A model generated the notes under the pieces. It did no database searches. It had not been told where the DNA came from and worked only from the letters and a program-made list of their open reading frames with translations. A DNA stretch of 6,057 nucleotides from Clostridia bacterium. Lineage in GTDB: Bacteria; Bacillota; Clostridia; Oscillospirales; Acutalibacteraceae. Position numbers and translations under genes: made by a program. Position 1 is the first letter of the stretch. The number at the start of each line of letters is the position of its first letter. The DNA lies in contig JAFYNC010000035.1 of assembly GCA_017549905.1 (NCBI GenBank), positions 1 to 6,057 on the forward strand. Direction: 5' to 3'. This document shows positions 5,916-6,057 of this stretch, in pieces.

Positions 5916-6057
5916 GTGGGAGAAAAAGAAGGCTTGCTGCTGAGGGCTTCCAGAGCATTTGACGTACCTGCCGATGTGCTTGCCGGTCAGCCGCGGCTTC
6001 GGCTGGTAGGAACGCAGGAGCTGTCCATGGAGGGCCACAGAGGGATCCTCTCCTACG
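5916..6057 (+). CDS. yqfC: Sporulation protein YqfC (YabP/YqfC family), N-terminal 47 residues; 3' end outside the window
   Basis: From the GTG at 5916 the protein reads VGEKEGLLLRASRAFDVPAD and continues to MEGHRGILSY at the window edge. The blocks RASRAFDVPADVLAG, then P-R-L-x-L-x-G, then E-x-H-R-G-I-L-S-Y are characteristic of the YqfC/YabP family (PF07873) of endospore formers. In B. subtilis yqfC is a mother-cell gene of the SigE regulon, usually followed by yqfD. Full length is about 90-100 residues, so roughly half is visible. TGGGAGGTGA (GGAGG at 5903-5907) lies 8 bases before the GTG, an excellent ribosome binding site. A hand count gives 86 G/C in these 142 bases (about 61%), against 24 of 60 (40%) at 5101-5160 in pyrH, which supports a different source genome. 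The source organism is a spore former or a relative of one. Confidence 0.85.
   Translation, partial: MGEKEGLLLRASRAFDVPADVLAGQPRLRLVGTQELSMEGHRGILSY

Noticed and set aside
5582..5962. A 126-codon plus-strand open frame crossing the junction.
   Set aside because: It is out of frame with pyrH and yqfC, runs antisense to the RluA-family gene, has no recognisable family features and exists only because the two fragments are joined.

Overview
The window reads as ordinary housekeeping DNA from a low-GC, Gram-positive anaerobe, most likely a member of the class Clostridia (an Oscillospiraceae/Ruminococcaceae-like gut bacterium is my inference). The evidence is the clostridial-type long threonine synthase, a DUF1540 protein, the tig-clpP-clpX order, strong AGGAGG-type ribosome binding sites and AT-rich spacers with U-tract hairpin terminators. 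About the last 370 bases differ in base composition and gene content and almost certainly come from another genome.

Layout. Bases 1-575 are the 3' end of threonine synthase (thrC), closed by a bidirectional hairpin terminator (585-604). A small minus-strand gene (622-783) encodes a 53-residue cysteine-rich DUF1540 protein. Divergent from it is a calcineurin-like metallophosphoesterase with a GTG start at 868 (868-1545). A clear extended -10 promoter (1589-1617) leads into trigger factor tig (1669-3051), which carries a lysine-rich C-terminal tail. A strong hairpin terminator (3086-3129) separates tig from clpP (3160-3747) and clpX (3759-4994). ClpP and clpX are tightly coupled, the clpX ribosome binding site overlapping the clpP stop codon. 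A terminator (5001-5029) closes clpX. A near-consensus promoter (5043-5071) then drives pyrH (UMP kinase) from an ATG at 5104.

The pyrH reading frame is authentic only to about residue 193 (position ~5684). Beyond that the sequence is the minus-strand 5' end of an S4-domain RluA-family pseudouridine synthase (5665-5796), with its own promoter (5832-5860). Divergent from it is the 5' end of a yqfC-type sporulation gene (5916 to the window end, about 61% GC against about 40% in early pyrH). The 20 bases at 5665-5684 make sense both as pyrH and, on the other strand, as the RluA-family gene. This is the signature of two unrelated sequences joined through a short shared string, most simply an assembly chimera.

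Together the left-hand genes cover protein quality control (trigger factor folds nascent chains; ClpXP unfolds and degrades), threonine synthesis and pyrimidine nucleotide synthesis. I found no CRISPR array, tRNA, rRNA, complete mobile element, phage gene or defence system, and no convincing new biological system. The item that most deserves attention is the chimeric junction.
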